Of a stretch of DNA of 64,000 bases, positions 19,779-29,104 are shown piece by piece; the first letter of the stretch is position 1; every line of letters begins with the position of its first letter. The position numbers and the translations under genes are program-made. The stretch is from Pseudomonas rubra (GTDB lineage: Bacteria > Pseudomonadota > Gammaproteobacteria > Pseudomonadales > Pseudomonadaceae), in NCBI RefSeq assembly GCF_028656935.1, contig NZ_JAMDGZ010000019.1, forward strand, positions 62,001 through 126,000. The letters run 5' to 3'. The notes under the pieces were generated by a model. The model saw only the letters and a list, made by a program, of their open reading frames with translations. It did not search any database and was not told the DNA's origin.

Positions 19779-20925
19779 AAGGCCTCCTTGGCGGTTGGGC
19801 AGTCTTCAATGGAATCCGGTGCAGGCCTGCCAGCGCGGGCATCAGCGTGGCGACCAGGCTCATCAGCATCAGCGCGAAGTACAGCGCCGGGCTGATCAGC
19901 TGTTGTTGCAGTAGCAGGTTGAGAAAGACGATCTCGCTCAAGCCGCGAATATTGAGCAGCAGGCTCTCCCGCCATTTGCTCGCGCCGGCGAACGACGGCG
20001 TCGCCCAGCACAGGCCCAGCCAGTTGCCGAGCAGCTTGCTGACGATTGGCAACAGCAGCAAGGCACTCAACTGGAGAGCATCGAAGCCTTGCAGGACGTT
20101 GTGGATATCGATCTGGATGATGCCGAAGGTCAGGATCAGCGGGATGGCAATGCCATTCTGCAGGCGCTTTATCCACAGCGGTGGTAGCGGCATGTGCAGC
20201 GGCAACTTGAGCCAGGCCAGGCAGCACAGGTAGCCGATGCCGAAGATCAACGCGTTGAGGCAGTAGTGCTCGGCAACGAACAGCAAGCCGAAGAAACCCA
20301 GGCTATAGACCCAGGGCCGCCGCACACCGAGGGCGAACAAGGGTAATGGCAGGCAAGCGCCGAGCAGTGGCAGCAACAGGCTCAGCGGTTCTAGGCTGCC
20401 CTTGCCCAGGCCGAACAGCAGCCAGCAGGTCAGGTCGATGAGGATGGCCGACTGCATCAGGCGACGGGTCGCGGCGGGCGGGTAGTCGATGTTGCGCAGG
20501 TACAGGTACAGCACCGGAATAGCGGTAATGGCGAACACCAGGCCCAGCGCCAGGGTGGTCAGCCAGGGCTGCTCGGGCAACAACAACGCGCCGCAGGCCA
20601 GGCCACAGGCGAAGGGTACGAAGAAACTTGGCAGGGCGATCTTCAGGCTCTGGCGGTCGAACTCCAGCTCCACCACGTCAGCCAGAATGTGCCCCAGCAG
20701 CAGGGCGAAACTCAGGCCGTACAGGGTTTTCAGCCAGGACGGCGCCACCAGCGCGGCGCCGCTGAGCTGCCAGTGCGGCTCGACCCAGAACAGCATCAGT
20801 AGCGGCAGACCGAGGGTCGCCAGCAACAACTGGCTGACAATCGGGATCAGCCCCAGACGCCGGCCCAGCTCACTGGCAATCCAGAACAGTGCCAGGGCCA
20901 GGGCCCAGAACAGCGCAATGCTCAT
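19765..20925 (-). CDS. Cation/proton antiporter-like membrane protein (CPA2/Kef type) in the APE cluster
   Basis: A 386-residue protein with about 11-12 hydrophobic helices (ALFWALALALFWIASELGRR, LSFALLLGHILADVVELEFD, ... LSEIVFLNLLLQQQLISPALYFALMLMSL). The overall plan and the final 'RGLSEIVFLN ... LISPALYFALMLMSLVAT' region match Kef/CPA2 sodium/proton exchangers without a C-terminal nucleotide-binding domain. Its place between exporter and halogenase genes, with a 4-nt overlap to the exporter, ties it to the cluster. It might energise export or adjust ions, but there is no direct evidence. The substrate ion is unknown. Confidence 0.75.
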   Translation of the reverse strand: MSIALFWALALALFWIASELGRRLGLIPIVSQLLLATLGLPLLMLFWVEPHWQLSGAALVAPSWLKTLYGLSFALLLGHILADVVELEFDRQSLKIALPSFFVPFACGLACGALLLPEQPWLTTLALGLVFAITAIPVLYLYLRNIDYPPAATRRLMQSAILIDLTCWLLFGLGKGSLEPLSLLLPLLGACLPLPLFALGVRRPWVYSLGFFGLLFVAEHYCLNALIFGIGYLCCLAWLKLPLHMPLPPLWIKRLQNGIAIPLILTFGIIQIDIHNVLQGFDALQLSALLLLPIVSKLLGNWLGLCWATPSFAGASKWRESLLLNIRGLSEIVFLNLLLQQQLISPALYFALMLMSLVATLMPALAGLHRIPLKTAQPPRRPYAEH

Positions 20926-23216
20926 GCCGCCTGCTCCTTGTCAGCCGTGGCCGCCCAGGGCGCCAGGACAAAACTGAAGGCCAGGCCGAGGCTGACGGCC
21001 AGGCCGAAGTTGCTCACCGCCGGAGTGCTCGACACCGCCAACAGGCCGAATGACAACCAGGTGGTGGTCGCTGCGAGCAGGGTGCCAAGCAGGCTGACGG
21101 CAGCGCCGCCAATCTGCTCGTGCATGAGGATCGCGTAGTCGACGCTGATGGCAGTGACCAGCAGCAGGCCGAACAGGCTGAACAGGGTCAGCGGTTGGCC
21201 CAGCCAGCCGAGGCACGCCAGGCTGCACAGCGCGGCGAGCAGCGGCAGGGCGACGATGCGCAAAGCGCCGCCGAGGCCGAAGGGCAGGATCAGCAGCACC
21301 ACGATCAGCGCGCACGACAGCAGCTTGAGTTCGGCAGCGCTGACCTGGGTTGCGGCGAACACCCGGTTGAGGTCACCGAGGCGGTCGACCAGTTGCACGC
21401 CGTCGAGGTCGTCGGCTTGCAAGCGCAGCAACGCCGGGTCGTTCAAGCCTTGCAGGCTGACGATGGCGGCGACACCCTCAGCGTCCGCGCCCAGCCACAG
21501 GGTACGCCAGGGCTCGCCCAGCGGGCCGCTGAGGGCCTGATCGATGTCGAGGGTTGGCAGAGCCTGCACCTTTGCCAGTTCAGCCTTTAACGCGCTTTGC
21601 GGTACGCCCAGGGCCTGCAGCGGTTGCAACGGCAGCTTGCCGAGTGCATCGCGTACCTGTTGCTGCTCGGTGGCGCTGGCGACCAGCTGGCTGAGGGCCA
21701 TGTAGCCCTTGAGCTTGTCGGTTACGACCAGTTCATCAAGGCGCGTGCCGAGGTTTTGCAGGCGTGCCAGCAACTGGGCCTGGTCGGCGCCACGCACCAG
21801 ATAGAACTGGCTGGTGGGTTGGTAGCCGGTAATGCGTGCCACGGCCTGGGCTTCTTCGAGCAGTTGCGGCGGGCTGCCGACCCACTGGCGGATGTCGTTG
21901 CGGCTGTCCAACTGCCACAGGCCGGCTGCGCAGAACAGGATCAGCAAACCGAGCAAGACCGGACTGGGCACCTTGCTCAACAGTTTCTGCCGCAGGTCCA
22001 CCAACCACTGGGCAATCTGCAGGGGCCATTGCGCAGGCTGCAGCTCAATTCCCTTGAGTAGTGCTGGCAGCAGGCACACGGCGCTGAGATAGGCGCCGAT
22101 CAGGCCGGCGGCGGAAAACACGGCGATCTGGGTCAGGGCCGGAAATGGCGTGAAGGCCAGGGCCAGGTAGCCGATGCAACTGGTGGCCAGGCTCAGGCTC
22201 AGGCCCGGCAGGGTCAGCCGTACGGCCGGCCAGGCCTGCCAGGGGCGCAGGCTCCAGCTCTTGGACAGGTAATGCAGCGGGTAGTCGACGGCCACGCCAA
22301 TCAGGCTTGAGCCCAGCACCAGGGTCATCACGTGCATCTGACCGAACAGCGCCACGCAAGTCACCGCACCGAACAGCATGCCGACCAGCACCGGAACGAA
22401 GGCCAGGAGGATGCGCAAACGGCGGAACGCCAGCAGCAACAGCAGCAGGATACCGACCGTGGCGCCGCCGCCCACCCAGGTGATTTCCTGACTGGCCTGG
22501 CGCTGGCCGTTGGCGGCATATAGCAGGCCACTGGCGGCCAGCAGGCGGGCGCCGTTCTGCCCGGCTTCAACCCGGCTGTTGGCGAGCAGGTCGGCGACTT
22601 GCAGCGGTAGCTGCATGTCGAACGCATTGCCCAGGGTGCGGGCGCGCAGCAGTACCCAGTTGTGCCCGTCCGCTTCGGCCACTAGTGCGCCGCTGGCGGT
22701 GTCCAGTTGCACAGCGGCAGGCCGTGGCTGGCTGTTCTGGATGCGCCCGGTCAGGCCCAGCCAGTCGTCCTGACTCGGCACCAGGCTAAACCCTGCAAAG
22801 GGGTCGTAGAGGTTCTGCACGCGCTGCTCGATGAAACCTTGCGGGTTGTCGATCAGGCTGCTGCGATCGGCGCGCGAAAGCATCGCCAGGCGCCCTTGCA
22901 GCAACTGCTCGCGCAGTGCTTGCAGGTCGGTTTGCAGGCTCCATTGGACTTTCTCGAACAGGCCACTGGCCTGCCATTGCTGCGCCAGGCGTTGAGCCAG
23001 GGCGATGGCCTGGTCCCGTTGGGGATGGCCGACCAGCACCAGCATCTCGCGGTTAAGCGGCTCCTGCATGCGTTGTTCGGCGCGCTGCACCAGCGGGTCC
23101 TGGGTGGCGCCGGGGACCAGTGTCATCAGGTCGGCAGACAAGGGCGCAGCGCGGTGCCACTGCCAGCCGGCCAGTGCCAGCACCGCGATCAGCAGGAGCA
23201 GAAACAGCCGTAGCAT
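20922..23216 (-). CDS. apeN: MMPL/RND-family exporter of the APE cluster (ApeN-like)
   Basis: A 764-residue inner-membrane protein with two halves. Each has one TM, a large periplasmic domain and a block of five TMs (about 235-400 and 620-760), the MMPL/RND plan. The sequence GSSLIGVAVDYPLHYL carries the Asp-containing TM4 motif; VTAISVDYAILMHEQI is its counterpart in the second half. APE clusters contain such an exporter beside a LolA-like carrier, probably to move the polyene lipid across the envelope. I start it at ATG 23216, 7 nt after the LolA-like gene; a TTG start at 23234 is possible. Confidence 0.9.
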   Translation of the reverse strand: MLRLFLLLLIAVLALAGWQWHRAAPLSADLMTLVPGATQDPLVQRAEQRMQEPLNREMLVLVGHPQRDQAIALAQRLAQQWQASGLFEKVQWSLQTDLQALREQLLQGRLAMLSRADRSSLIDNPQGFIEQRVQNLYDPFAGFSLVPSQDDWLGLTGRIQNSQPRPAAVQLDTASGALVAEADGHNWVLLRARTLGNAFDMQLPLQVADLLANSRVEAGQNGARLLAASGLLYAANGQRQASQEITWVGGGATVGILLLLLLAFRRLRILLAFVPVLVGMLFGAVTCVALFGQMHVMTLVLGSSLIGVAVDYPLHYLSKSWSLRPWQAWPAVRLTLPGLSLSLATSCIGYLALAFTPFPALTQIAVFSAAGLIGAYLSAVCLLPALLKGIELQPAQWPLQIAQWLVDLRQKLLSKVPSPVLLGLLILFCAAGLWQLDSRNDIRQWVGSPPQLLEEAQAVARITGYQPTSQFYLVRGADQAQLLARLQNLGTRLDELVVTDKLKGYMALSQLVASATEQQQVRDALGKLPLQPLQALGVPQSALKAELAKVQALPTLDIDQALSGPLGEPWRTLWLGADAEGVAAIVSLQGLNDPALLRLQADDLDGVQLVDRLGDLNRVFAATQVSAAELKLLSCALIVVLLILPFGLGGALRIVALPLLAALCSLACLGWLGQPLTLFSLFGLLLVTAISVDYAILMHEQIGGAAVSLLGTLLAATTTWLSFGLLAVSSTPAVSNFGLAVSLGLAFSFVLAPWAATADKEQAA

Positions 23217-23223
23217 CAGGCGC

Positions 23224-23823
23224 TCACTCGGCAAAATCGTGGCGCTCCGTGTCGGTCAGGCTGGCGCTGTTGCTCGATGGCATGCGCAGTACCGTGCTGT
23301 CGCCCTGGGTTTCCAGCAGCTGGATGCGTTCGACGTAGCGCCCGCCCTCGATATCGATCTGGCTGAACACTTGCTTGAGCAGCAGCGAGCGTGGGGTCAG
23401 GCGCAGTTGCCAGTGCGCGGCGTCGCCTTGCAGGCTCAGCTCGAAGTCACGCTGCAGGCCACTGCTGTCGCCTTGCAGCACGGCGAAGAACAGACGGTTC
23501 TGTTCGGCGCCGGCGCTCTTGCCCGGCAGCATCTGCCAGCCGGACGGGTCGCGGCGGGCGATACCCAGGACGTTGAGGCGGTAGTCCTGCTTGAGCGGTG
23601 TTTGCAGCAGCCAGAGCAAACCATGGTCGCGGGCCAGCACGAACTGGCCTTTGCTGACCAGTGGCTGCGGCAGGGCGCGCAGGTGTTTTTCCTGGATGAA
23701 CGGGCCCTTGATGACCGCAGGTTCGCCTAGCTGTTTACTTAGGTCGTTGAGGCCAAAGGCCTGGGCCAGGGTGCAACTGGCCAGCAAGCCAAGGCACAGC
23801 AGGCCTCGCAGCAGCGTCTTCAT
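23224..23823 (-). CDS. apeM: LolA-like outer membrane lipid/lipoprotein carrier of the APE cluster (ApeM-like)
   Basis: A 199-residue protein with a Sec signal (MKTLLRGLLCLGLLASCTLAQA). The mature part follows the LolA pattern: GLNDLSKQL, GPFIQEKHLRALPQPLVSKGQFVLARDHGLLW and a long antiparallel beta region. LolA proteins shuttle lipidated cargo across the periplasm; the APE version presumably carries the polyene lipid for the MMPL exporter next door. ATG 23823 overlaps the thioesterase stop by 4 nt. The longer upstream frame runs through the thioesterase gene and is not real. Confidence 0.87.
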   Translation of the reverse strand: MKTLLRGLLCLGLLASCTLAQAFGLNDLSKQLGEPAVIKGPFIQEKHLRALPQPLVSKGQFVLARDHGLLWLLQTPLKQDYRLNVLGIARRDPSGWQMLPGKSAGAEQNRLFFAVLQGDSSGLQRDFELSLQGDAAHWQLRLTPRSLLLKQVFSQIDIEGGRYVERIQLLETQGDSTVLRMPSSNSASLTDTERHDFAE

Positions 23824-24245
23824 GGCAGCACCTTGTTCACGGCGTCGAGCATCACCTGTGGTGAAGCCAGTTGCATCTCGCCGCTGGCGATCTCGACTGC
23901 GACCTGTACGGAGCTTGCGCGAGTCATGCGCTGGCCGGTTGCGGCATCGCTGATCAGGTAGTTGATCTTCAGGCTGTTCTCCCACTCCACCAGGCTGGCG
24001 CGCACGTTCAGGCGCTGGCCAAAGGTGGCGCCGCGCACATAGCGCAGTTGCAGGTCGATCACCGGCCAGGCGAAACCCGAGGCCTGCATCTGCAGGTAGT
24101 TGTGCTCGAGACGCTCGAGCAGCGCGCAGCGCGCCACTTCCAGGTATTTGACGTAATGGCCGTGCCAGACCACCAGCATGCTGTCGACGTCAAAAAACGG
24201 CACCAGCACTTCGGTATCGACGTGCAGCACTCCCTGACTACGCAT
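23820..24245 (-). CDS. apeL: Acyl-CoA/ACP thioesterase, 4HBT hotdog family (ApeL-like)
   Basis: A 141-residue 4-hydroxybenzoyl-CoA-type thioesterase. VPFFDVDSMLVVWHGHYVKYLEVARC contains the family motif with catalytic Asp near residue 17 (usual DxDxxGHVNNxxY; here DVDSMLVVWHGHYVKYLE). Within the cluster it could release or proof-read ACP-bound chains. The ATG at 24245 lies inside the last codons of the ammonia-lyase gene, so the two are coupled. Confidence 0.88.
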   Translation of the reverse strand: MRSQGVLHVDTEVLVPFFDVDSMLVVWHGHYVKYLEVARCALLERLEHNYLQMQASGFAWPVIDLQLRYVRGATFGQRLNVRASLVEWENSLKINYLISDAATGQRMTRASSVQVAVEIASGEMQLASPQVMLDAVNKVLP

Positions 24246-25782
24246 GCAGCCTCCAGTGTTGTTCGGCAATTCGGCTCAGGCACAGACGCAGGTCGCCTTC
24301 CAGGGCGCGGTCTTCAATGACCGGGGCGAAGTCTTCGAGCAGCGCAACGTGCATTTCGGCCAACGCTGGCGGCAGGTCGCGGGCGTCGGCTTCGCGGCAG
24401 CGCAGCCAGACACCCTGGTTGGCCGCCAGCAGGGCGGCGGCGGCGACCTGTTCGGTCAGCTCCAGCACCCGCAGGGCATCGCGGGCAGCGATGGTGCCCA
24501 TGCTTACCTTGTCCTGGTTGTGGCACTCGGTGGAGCGCGAGAACACGCTGGCGGGCATGGTGTTTTTCAGCGCTTCGGCGGTCCAGGCGCTGGCGCCGAT
24601 CTGCACCGCCTTGAAGCCGTGGTTGAGCATCGCCCGCTCGGCGCTGGCGCCCGACAGGTTGCTTGGCAGGCCGTGGTTGTAGCGGGTGTCGACCAGCAGC
24701 GCGAGCTGGCGGTCGAGCAGGTCGGCGACGTTGGCCACCAGGTTCTTCAGGCTGTCCATGGCAAAAGCGATATGGCCGCCGTAGAAGTGCCCGCCGTGCA
24801 GCACGCGTTCGGCTTCGGCGTCGATGATCGGGTTGTCGTTGGCGCTGTTGAGTTCGGTCTCGATAAAGCCGCGCAGCCAGCCCAGGCTGTCGGCCAGCAC
24901 GCCCAGCACATGGGGGGCGCAGCGCAGCGAGTAGCGGTCTTGCAGGCGGTGCAGTGGTGCGGTCGGCGCGTCAATGGCGAGGTCCTGGCGCAACCAGGCA
25001 GCCACCTGCATTTGCCCTGGATGGGGCTTGGCGGCGAACAGGCGCTCGTCGAAATGTTCCGGGTTGCCTTGCAGGGCGACCACGTTCAGCGCGGTGATGC
25101 GCGTGGCGAGCTTGAGCAGGTAATCGGCACGGGCAAATGCCAGGCAGGCCAGGCCGGTCATCACGGCGGTGCCGTTCATCAGCGCCAGGGCTTCCTTGGG
25201 CCGCAGCACCAGTGGCTGCCAGCCCAGTTCACGATGCACGTCGGCGGCGCTGCGGCGCTCGCCGCGGTACATGACCTCACGTTCGCCGGACAGGGTCGCG
25301 GCCACGTAGGACAGCGGCGTCAGGTCGCCGCTGGCGCCTACAGAGCCTTCCTGGGGAATCAGCGGCAAGATGTCATGGGCGAGGAACGCCTGCAGGCGCT
25401 CGAGCAACTCGACGCGCACGCCAGAGACGCCATGGCACAGCGACTGCAAACGGGCGGCCAGCACAGCGCGAGTGGCCGGTGCATCGAGCAACTGGCCCAG
25501 GCCGCAGCCATGGAAGGTGTACAGGTGCTTGGGCAGCGCCTCGACATGCTCCAGCGGTACCGCCACCACGCACGAGTCGCCGTAGCCGGTGGTCACCCCG
25601 TAGATCACCCCTTCCTTGTCCAGCAGCGAGTCGAGGAACTGCGCGCCACGGGCAATCCGCGCGCGGTACTCGGTATCTTCCTGCAGGCGGGTTTCGGCCT
25701 GGCGGTTGGCCAGGGCGAGGACGTCTTCGATTGCCAGCGGCAGCGCGCCGAAGGTCACGGGCTTATGCGGATGCATCGTCAT
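24238..25782 (-). CDS. MIO-type aromatic amino acid ammonia-lyase, probable tyrosine ammonia-lyase of the APE cluster
   Basis: A 514-residue protein of the HAL/PAL/TAL family. Ala150-Ser151-Gly152 in GSVGASGDLTPLS forms the MIO electrophile; the catalytic Tyr is in YGVTTGYGD (Tyr61). Two features argue against histidine: the specificity pair is Phe90-His91 (HAL has Ser-His), and the C-terminal loop reads NQDKVSM (422-428), one residue shorter than HAL's NQEDHVSM and lacking its His-binding Glu. Flexirubin-type TALs share the short NQD form. It would deaminate Tyr (or Phe) to coumarate (or cinnamate), a likely starter for the polyene. It is not part of a hut operon. Start ATG 25782 or 25776; GGAAG precedes both. 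Confidence 0.85.
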   Translation of the reverse strand: MTMHPHKPVTFGALPLAIEDVLALANRQAETRLQEDTEYRARIARGAQFLDSLLDKEGVIYGVTTGYGDSCVVAVPLEHVEALPKHLYTFHGCGLGQLLDAPATRAVLAARLQSLCHGVSGVRVELLERLQAFLAHDILPLIPQEGSVGASGDLTPLSYVAATLSGEREVMYRGERRSAADVHRELGWQPLVLRPKEALALMNGTAVMTGLACLAFARADYLLKLATRITALNVVALQGNPEHFDERLFAAKPHPGQMQVAAWLRQDLAIDAPTAPLHRLQDRYSLRCAPHVLGVLADSLGWLRGFIETELNSANDNPIIDAEAERVLHGGHFYGGHIAFAMDSLKNLVANVADLLDRQLALLVDTRYNHGLPSNLSGASAERAMLNHGFKAVQIGASAWTAEALKNTMPASVFSRSTECHNQDKVSMGTIAARDALRVLELTEQVAAAALLAANQGVWLRCREADARDLPPALAEMHVALLEDFAPVIEDRALEGDLRLCLSRIAEQHWRLHA

Positions 25783-26701
25783 CGGTCTTCCAGAAAGGGT
25801 AGAAATTGAACCATTGCTGCGGCGCTTGCAGGCAATAGTGGCCCAGGCGTTCGGCATAGCGCCCGGCCCAGTCGGCGATCACCCGATCGCGCTGGCCGCG
25901 GCGCCATTCGATGGCCTGGGCAAAGGGTTCGAGAATCACCTGGTAGCGGCCTTGCTGCTTGAGGCAGAAGAACAGGTTGAGCCGGCACTTGAGCAGCCCG
26001 GCCAGCAGCCATGGGCCTTGGGGGAACGCAGCGCGGTGGCCGAGGAAGTCGACCTCCACGGTGCGTGCGCCTTGCAGTGGCACGCGGTCGCCGGCGATCG
26101 CCAGCCACTCGCCGCGCTCCAGGCGTTGGCTCAGTTGCAGCATGATCGCCGGGTCCAGCTCGCTGACCTGGATCAGCCGCAGGTTGGTCGCCCCCGACTC
26201 GCCGAGCAGGCGATTGAAGCGTTCGGCATGCTTGGTATGCACCAGCACGTTCATGGTCACCTGTTCGCCAAGTTCGGCCAGGGCGCGGCAGACTTCGAGG
26301 TTGCCCAGGTGGGCGCCGACCAGCATCTGCCCGCGCTCGGCGCGCAGCTGGGTGTGCAGTTGCCCCGGGTCGATGATGTCGATCTGCTCCAGGCGCAGTT
26401 TGCCGTTCCAGACATCGAGCTTGTCCAGCAGGGCATCGGCGAAGGCCATGAACTGGCCGAACACGCGCCGCAGGCTCGGACGCAGGCTGGCTTGCCCGCT
26501 CCAGTCGGCCAGGTTCTGCTGGTACTGCCAGATGCTCAGCCGGGCCCTTCGGCCGCAGACGAAGAAGTACAGGACGATGCCATACAGCACCGGGCTGAGC
26601 AGGCGCCGGCCCAGCAGCTTGATACCCAGCGCGGTGAGCTTCATCAGCCAGAAGCTGCCGCGCTCCTGGCGCTGGGCCCAGTGTTGCTCGCCCTGGCTCA
26701 T
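25763..26701 (-). CDS. apeK: LpxL-like lipid acyltransferase of the APE cluster (ApeK-like)
   Basis: A 312-residue member of the lauroyl/myristoyl acyltransferase (LpxL/HtrB) family. An N-terminal hydrophobic segment lies near 25-50. GAHLGNLEVCRAL carries the catalytic His-x4-Glu motif (HLGNLE), and AIAGDRVPLQGAR matches the second conserved block with Asp-Arg. It should transfer an acyl chain, perhaps the polyene itself, to a lipid or sugar-lipid acceptor at the inner membrane. ATG 26701 overlaps the glycosyltransferase stop by 4 nt. Confidence 0.85.
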   Translation of the reverse strand: MSQGEQHWAQRQERGSFWLMKLTALGIKLLGRRLLSPVLYGIVLYFFVCGRRARLSIWQYQQNLADWSGQASLRPSLRRVFGQFMAFADALLDKLDVWNGKLRLEQIDIIDPGQLHTQLRAERGQMLVGAHLGNLEVCRALAELGEQVTMNVLVHTKHAERFNRLLGESGATNLRLIQVSELDPAIMLQLSQRLERGEWLAIAGDRVPLQGARTVEVDFLGHRAAFPQGPWLLAGLLKCRLNLFFCLKQQGRYQVILEPFAQAIEWRRGQRDRVIADWAGRYAERLGHYCLQAPQQWFNFYPFWKTDDDASA

Positions 26702-27432
26702 GCCTGCCACCGCCGCCAGAGGATGGCCGGGGCGCGCAGCAGCATGCCGAAGAACAGCTTGGTGTGCATCTTCGAGATCAGCGCGTTGTCGTGGAACAGA
26801 CGAAAGTGCGAGAGGCCATCGGCCGGGTAATGCACCTTGGTCGGCAGCCAGCGCATCGGCTGGTTACGCCAGGCCAGGCGCACGAGGATCTCCGGGTCGA
26901 AGTCCATGCGCTTGCCGAGGTTGACCGCATCGATCAGCGCCAGGGTCGGCGGCAATGGGTAAACGCGAAAGCCGCACATCGAATCGGGAATCTGCAGCGA
27001 CAGGCTGTTGATCCACACCCACACGTGGGTCAGGTAACGGGCATACAGGCGGCCCTTGGGCACACTGGCGTCGTACTGTGGATAACCGCAGATCAGCGCC
27101 TGTGGATAAGCCTGTGACTGTTGAAGAAAGCGGCTGACATCGGCCAGGTCGTGCTGGCCGTCGGCATCGACCTGCAAGGCATGGCTGAAGCCCAGGCGTG
27201 AGGCTTCGCGCAGGCCGGCCATGACCGCACCGCCCTTGCCCAGGTTGACCTGCAATGTCACCAGAAACACCTGCTGCTGTTCGGCCAGTTGGCTCAGTAC
27301 GGCGGCGCAGGCCGGGCTACTGGCGTCATCGACCAGCACGCAGGGCAGGCCGGCGGCGAGCAGGTCGGCAACCACCGCCGGTACGGCCTGTTCGTGGTTG
27401 TACACCGGGATTACCGCACAGGGCTTATTCAC
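26698..27432 (-). CDS. apeJ: Family 2 glycosyltransferase of the APE cluster (ApeJ-like)
   Basis: A 244-residue GT-A fold enzyme: AVIPVYNHEQAVPAVV at the N-terminus, LVDDASS, GKGGAVMAGLREA, and the metal-binding region QVDADGQHD. The short length and HxDADGQH motif resemble dolichol-phosphate-mannose synthase-type GT2 proteins. It may glycosylate the lipid head of the polyene. The start is GTG 27432, which overlaps the previous stop by 8 nt; the ATG of the longer frame lies inside the ligase gene. Confidence 0.85.
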   Translation of the reverse strand: MNKPCAVIPVYNHEQAVPAVVADLLAAGLPCVLVDDASSPACAAVLSQLAEQQQVFLVTLQVNLGKGGAVMAGLREASRLGFSHALQVDADGQHDLADVSRFLQQSQAYPQALICGYPQYDASVPKGRLYARYLTHVWVWINSLSLQIPDSMCGFRVYPLPPTLALIDAVNLGKRMDFDPEILVRLAWRNQPMRWLPTKVHYPADGLSHFRLFHDNALISKMHTKLFFGMLLRAPAILWRRWQA

Positions 27433-29104
27433 CGACGGCCTCCAGCACGATACGGCCGCTGGAACAGGGCACCCCGGCGTTGCTGTAGGCGAAGTACAGC
27501 TTGCCGCGCTCGGCATCGAAGCGCAGGGTCAGTTGCAGCGGGTCGCCAGGGCGCACCAGTTGCTGGAACTTCAGCACTTCCATGCCGGCGAACTGGCGCG
27601 GCTGGTCGAGTAGCTGTTGCCCCAGGGCCAGCGCCCAGTCGACCTGAACCACGCCCGGCAGTACTGGGGTTTGCGGAAAGTGGCCGTTGAAGTAGGCAAG
27701 ATCCGCTGACACTGCCAGTTGCAACTGCAGTGCGCCGTCGACCTCGGCCTGGCTCAGGACTTCCGGGCCTTTTGGCCGGGGTGCCAGCAGCAGGGCCTGG
27801 AGTTCAGCCTGGGGCAGTTTGCCCTGGGCGTTGAACGGTAGTTGGCGCAGCAGGCGCCAGCGCCGGGGCAGGGCCAGGGCTTCGCAATGCTGCCTCAGAT
27901 GCTGACGCAGGCCCTCGGTCAGTGCGCGGCGGCCCTGATTGCGCAAGGCGTGCAAGCCCGCGGCGCTGAGCACCAGCAGGGCGCCGAGGCTGGCGCGGTT
28001 TTCCTGGATCACAGCCAGGCGGGCTTCCTCGACCCAGGCATGCTCGAGCAGGGCTTGTTCCAGCATGGGTAGCGAGATGCGCTTTTCTTCCAGTTTTACG
28101 ATGCGGTCCAGGCGCCCGAGCAGGCGAAAGCGACCGTCGGCGCTGAACTCGATGGCATCGGCGCTTTGTTCGACATGGTTCGGCGGCAAATACGGCGACT
28201 CGATGCACAGTGCACCTTGCTCGTTCTGGCTCAGGCGCACTTCGGCGAAGGGTTGCCACAGGTTGTCACCCTGGCGCCAGGCGATGCCGCCGGTTTCCGA
28301 GCTGCCGAGGATTTCCGTTGGCCACTGCTGCAGGCGCTGCTGCAAGGCCTGGGCGGCGCTGGCTGGTAACTCGCCACCCGAGGAAAACACCCGACGTACC
28401 TGGCTCAGGGCCGGCCAGTCGAGGTTGTCGCCCATGCGCTTGAGCAGTGCAGGGCTGGCTACCCAGGCAAACGCTGGATGTTCGCGGCTGGCGCGTTGCA
28501 GGTCCTCGGGGAAGGGCAACTGGCGGCGCACGAACGGGCGTCCGGCGCACAGCGGCCAGAGTACGCGAAACAGCAGGCCGTAGATGTGCTGGGTGGCGAC
28601 GCTGCCAATGATGCAGGCGTTGCCCAGCTCGGTGCCCCACAGTTGCTCCAGGGCCTGGACTTCATTGGCCAGCTGGCGCAGGGTCTTGTCGATGCGCTTG
28701 GGTTCGCCGCTGGAGCCGGAGGTGCACAGGCTCAGCCCGCAGGCGTCCAGATCGAGATCCGCAGCCGCCAAGGGCGCTTCGAACAGGGTTTGCAGCGCGG
28801 TGTCTTGTGGCTGGTCGCTCAGCCACAGCTCGACCTCGCCCAGCCAGCGCTGGCGGGTCTGGGCTTGCAGGTCGGCCGGCAGCAGCACCTGCACCCCGGC
28901 GCGCCAGGCGCCGAGCAGGGCCACGGCCAGCTCGGCGGCGTCGTCCAGGTGCACGGCGATGCGTTTGAGACCTCGCTGCTGAAGGCCGGCGGCCAACTGC
29001 AGGGCGTGCTTACATAAGGTGGCGTGGTCCAGCGCCGGGGCGACGCTCACTGGGCGCGCTACGTTGGCCGGGTGCAGCAGTTGCTCAAGGGCAATCCATT
29101 TCAT
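27425..29104 (-). CDS. apeH: Aryl acid acyl-ACP/CoA ligase fused to a hotdog dehydratase (ApeH-ApeI-like)
   Basis: A 559-residue two-domain enzyme. Residues 1-450 are an ANL adenylating domain with the P-loop [15 protein letters not shown] (about 138-152) and [12 protein letters not shown]. It would activate the aromatic starter and load it on an ACP. Residues 455-559 are a FabA/FabZ-like domain with [21 protein letters not shown], His being the catalytic one. In the studied Xenorhabdus/E. coli systems ligase and dehydratase (ApeH, ApeI) are, as I recall, separate proteins, so the fusion is notable. ATG 29104 overlaps the membrane gene stop by 4 nt. Confidence 0.9.
   Translation of the reverse strand: MKWIALEQLLHPANVARPVSVAPALDHATLCKHALQLAAGLQQRGLKRIAVHLDDAAELAVALLGAWRAGVQVLLPADLQAQTRQRWLGEVELWLSDQPQDTALQTLFEAPLAAADLDLDACGLSLCTSGSSGEPKRIDKTLRQLANEVQALEQLWGTELGNACIIGSVATQHIYGLLFRVLWPLCAGRPFVRRQLPFPEDLQRASREHPAFAWVASPALLKRMGDNLDWPALSQVRRVFSSGGELPASAAQALQQRLQQWPTEILGSSETGGIAWRQGDNLWQPFAEVRLSQNEQGALCIESPYLPPNHVEQSADAIEFSADGRFRLLGRLDRIVKLEEKRISLPMLEQALLEHAWVEEARLAVIQENRASLGALLVLSAAGLHALRNQGRRALTEGLRQHLRQHCEALALPRRWRLLRQLPFNAQGKLPQAELQALLLAPRPKGPEVLSQAEVDGALQLQLAVSADLAYFNGHFPQTPVLPGVVQVDWALALGQQLLDQPRQFAGMEVLKFQQLVRPGDPLQLTLRFDAERGKLYFAYSNAGVPCSSGRIVLEAVGE

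Noticed and set aside
24238..25782. Calling the ammonia-lyase HutH (histidine utilisation)
   Set aside because: No hutU, hutI or hutC nearby, HAL specificity residues are changed, and it is embedded in the APE operon.
24244..25809. A 521-codon open frame opposite the ammonia-lyase gene, and similar long frames opposite the halogenase, betA, betB, gpmI and ctpA
   Set aside because: Each mirrors a strong conserved gene with typical motifs on the other strand; none shows a domain or ribosome site.
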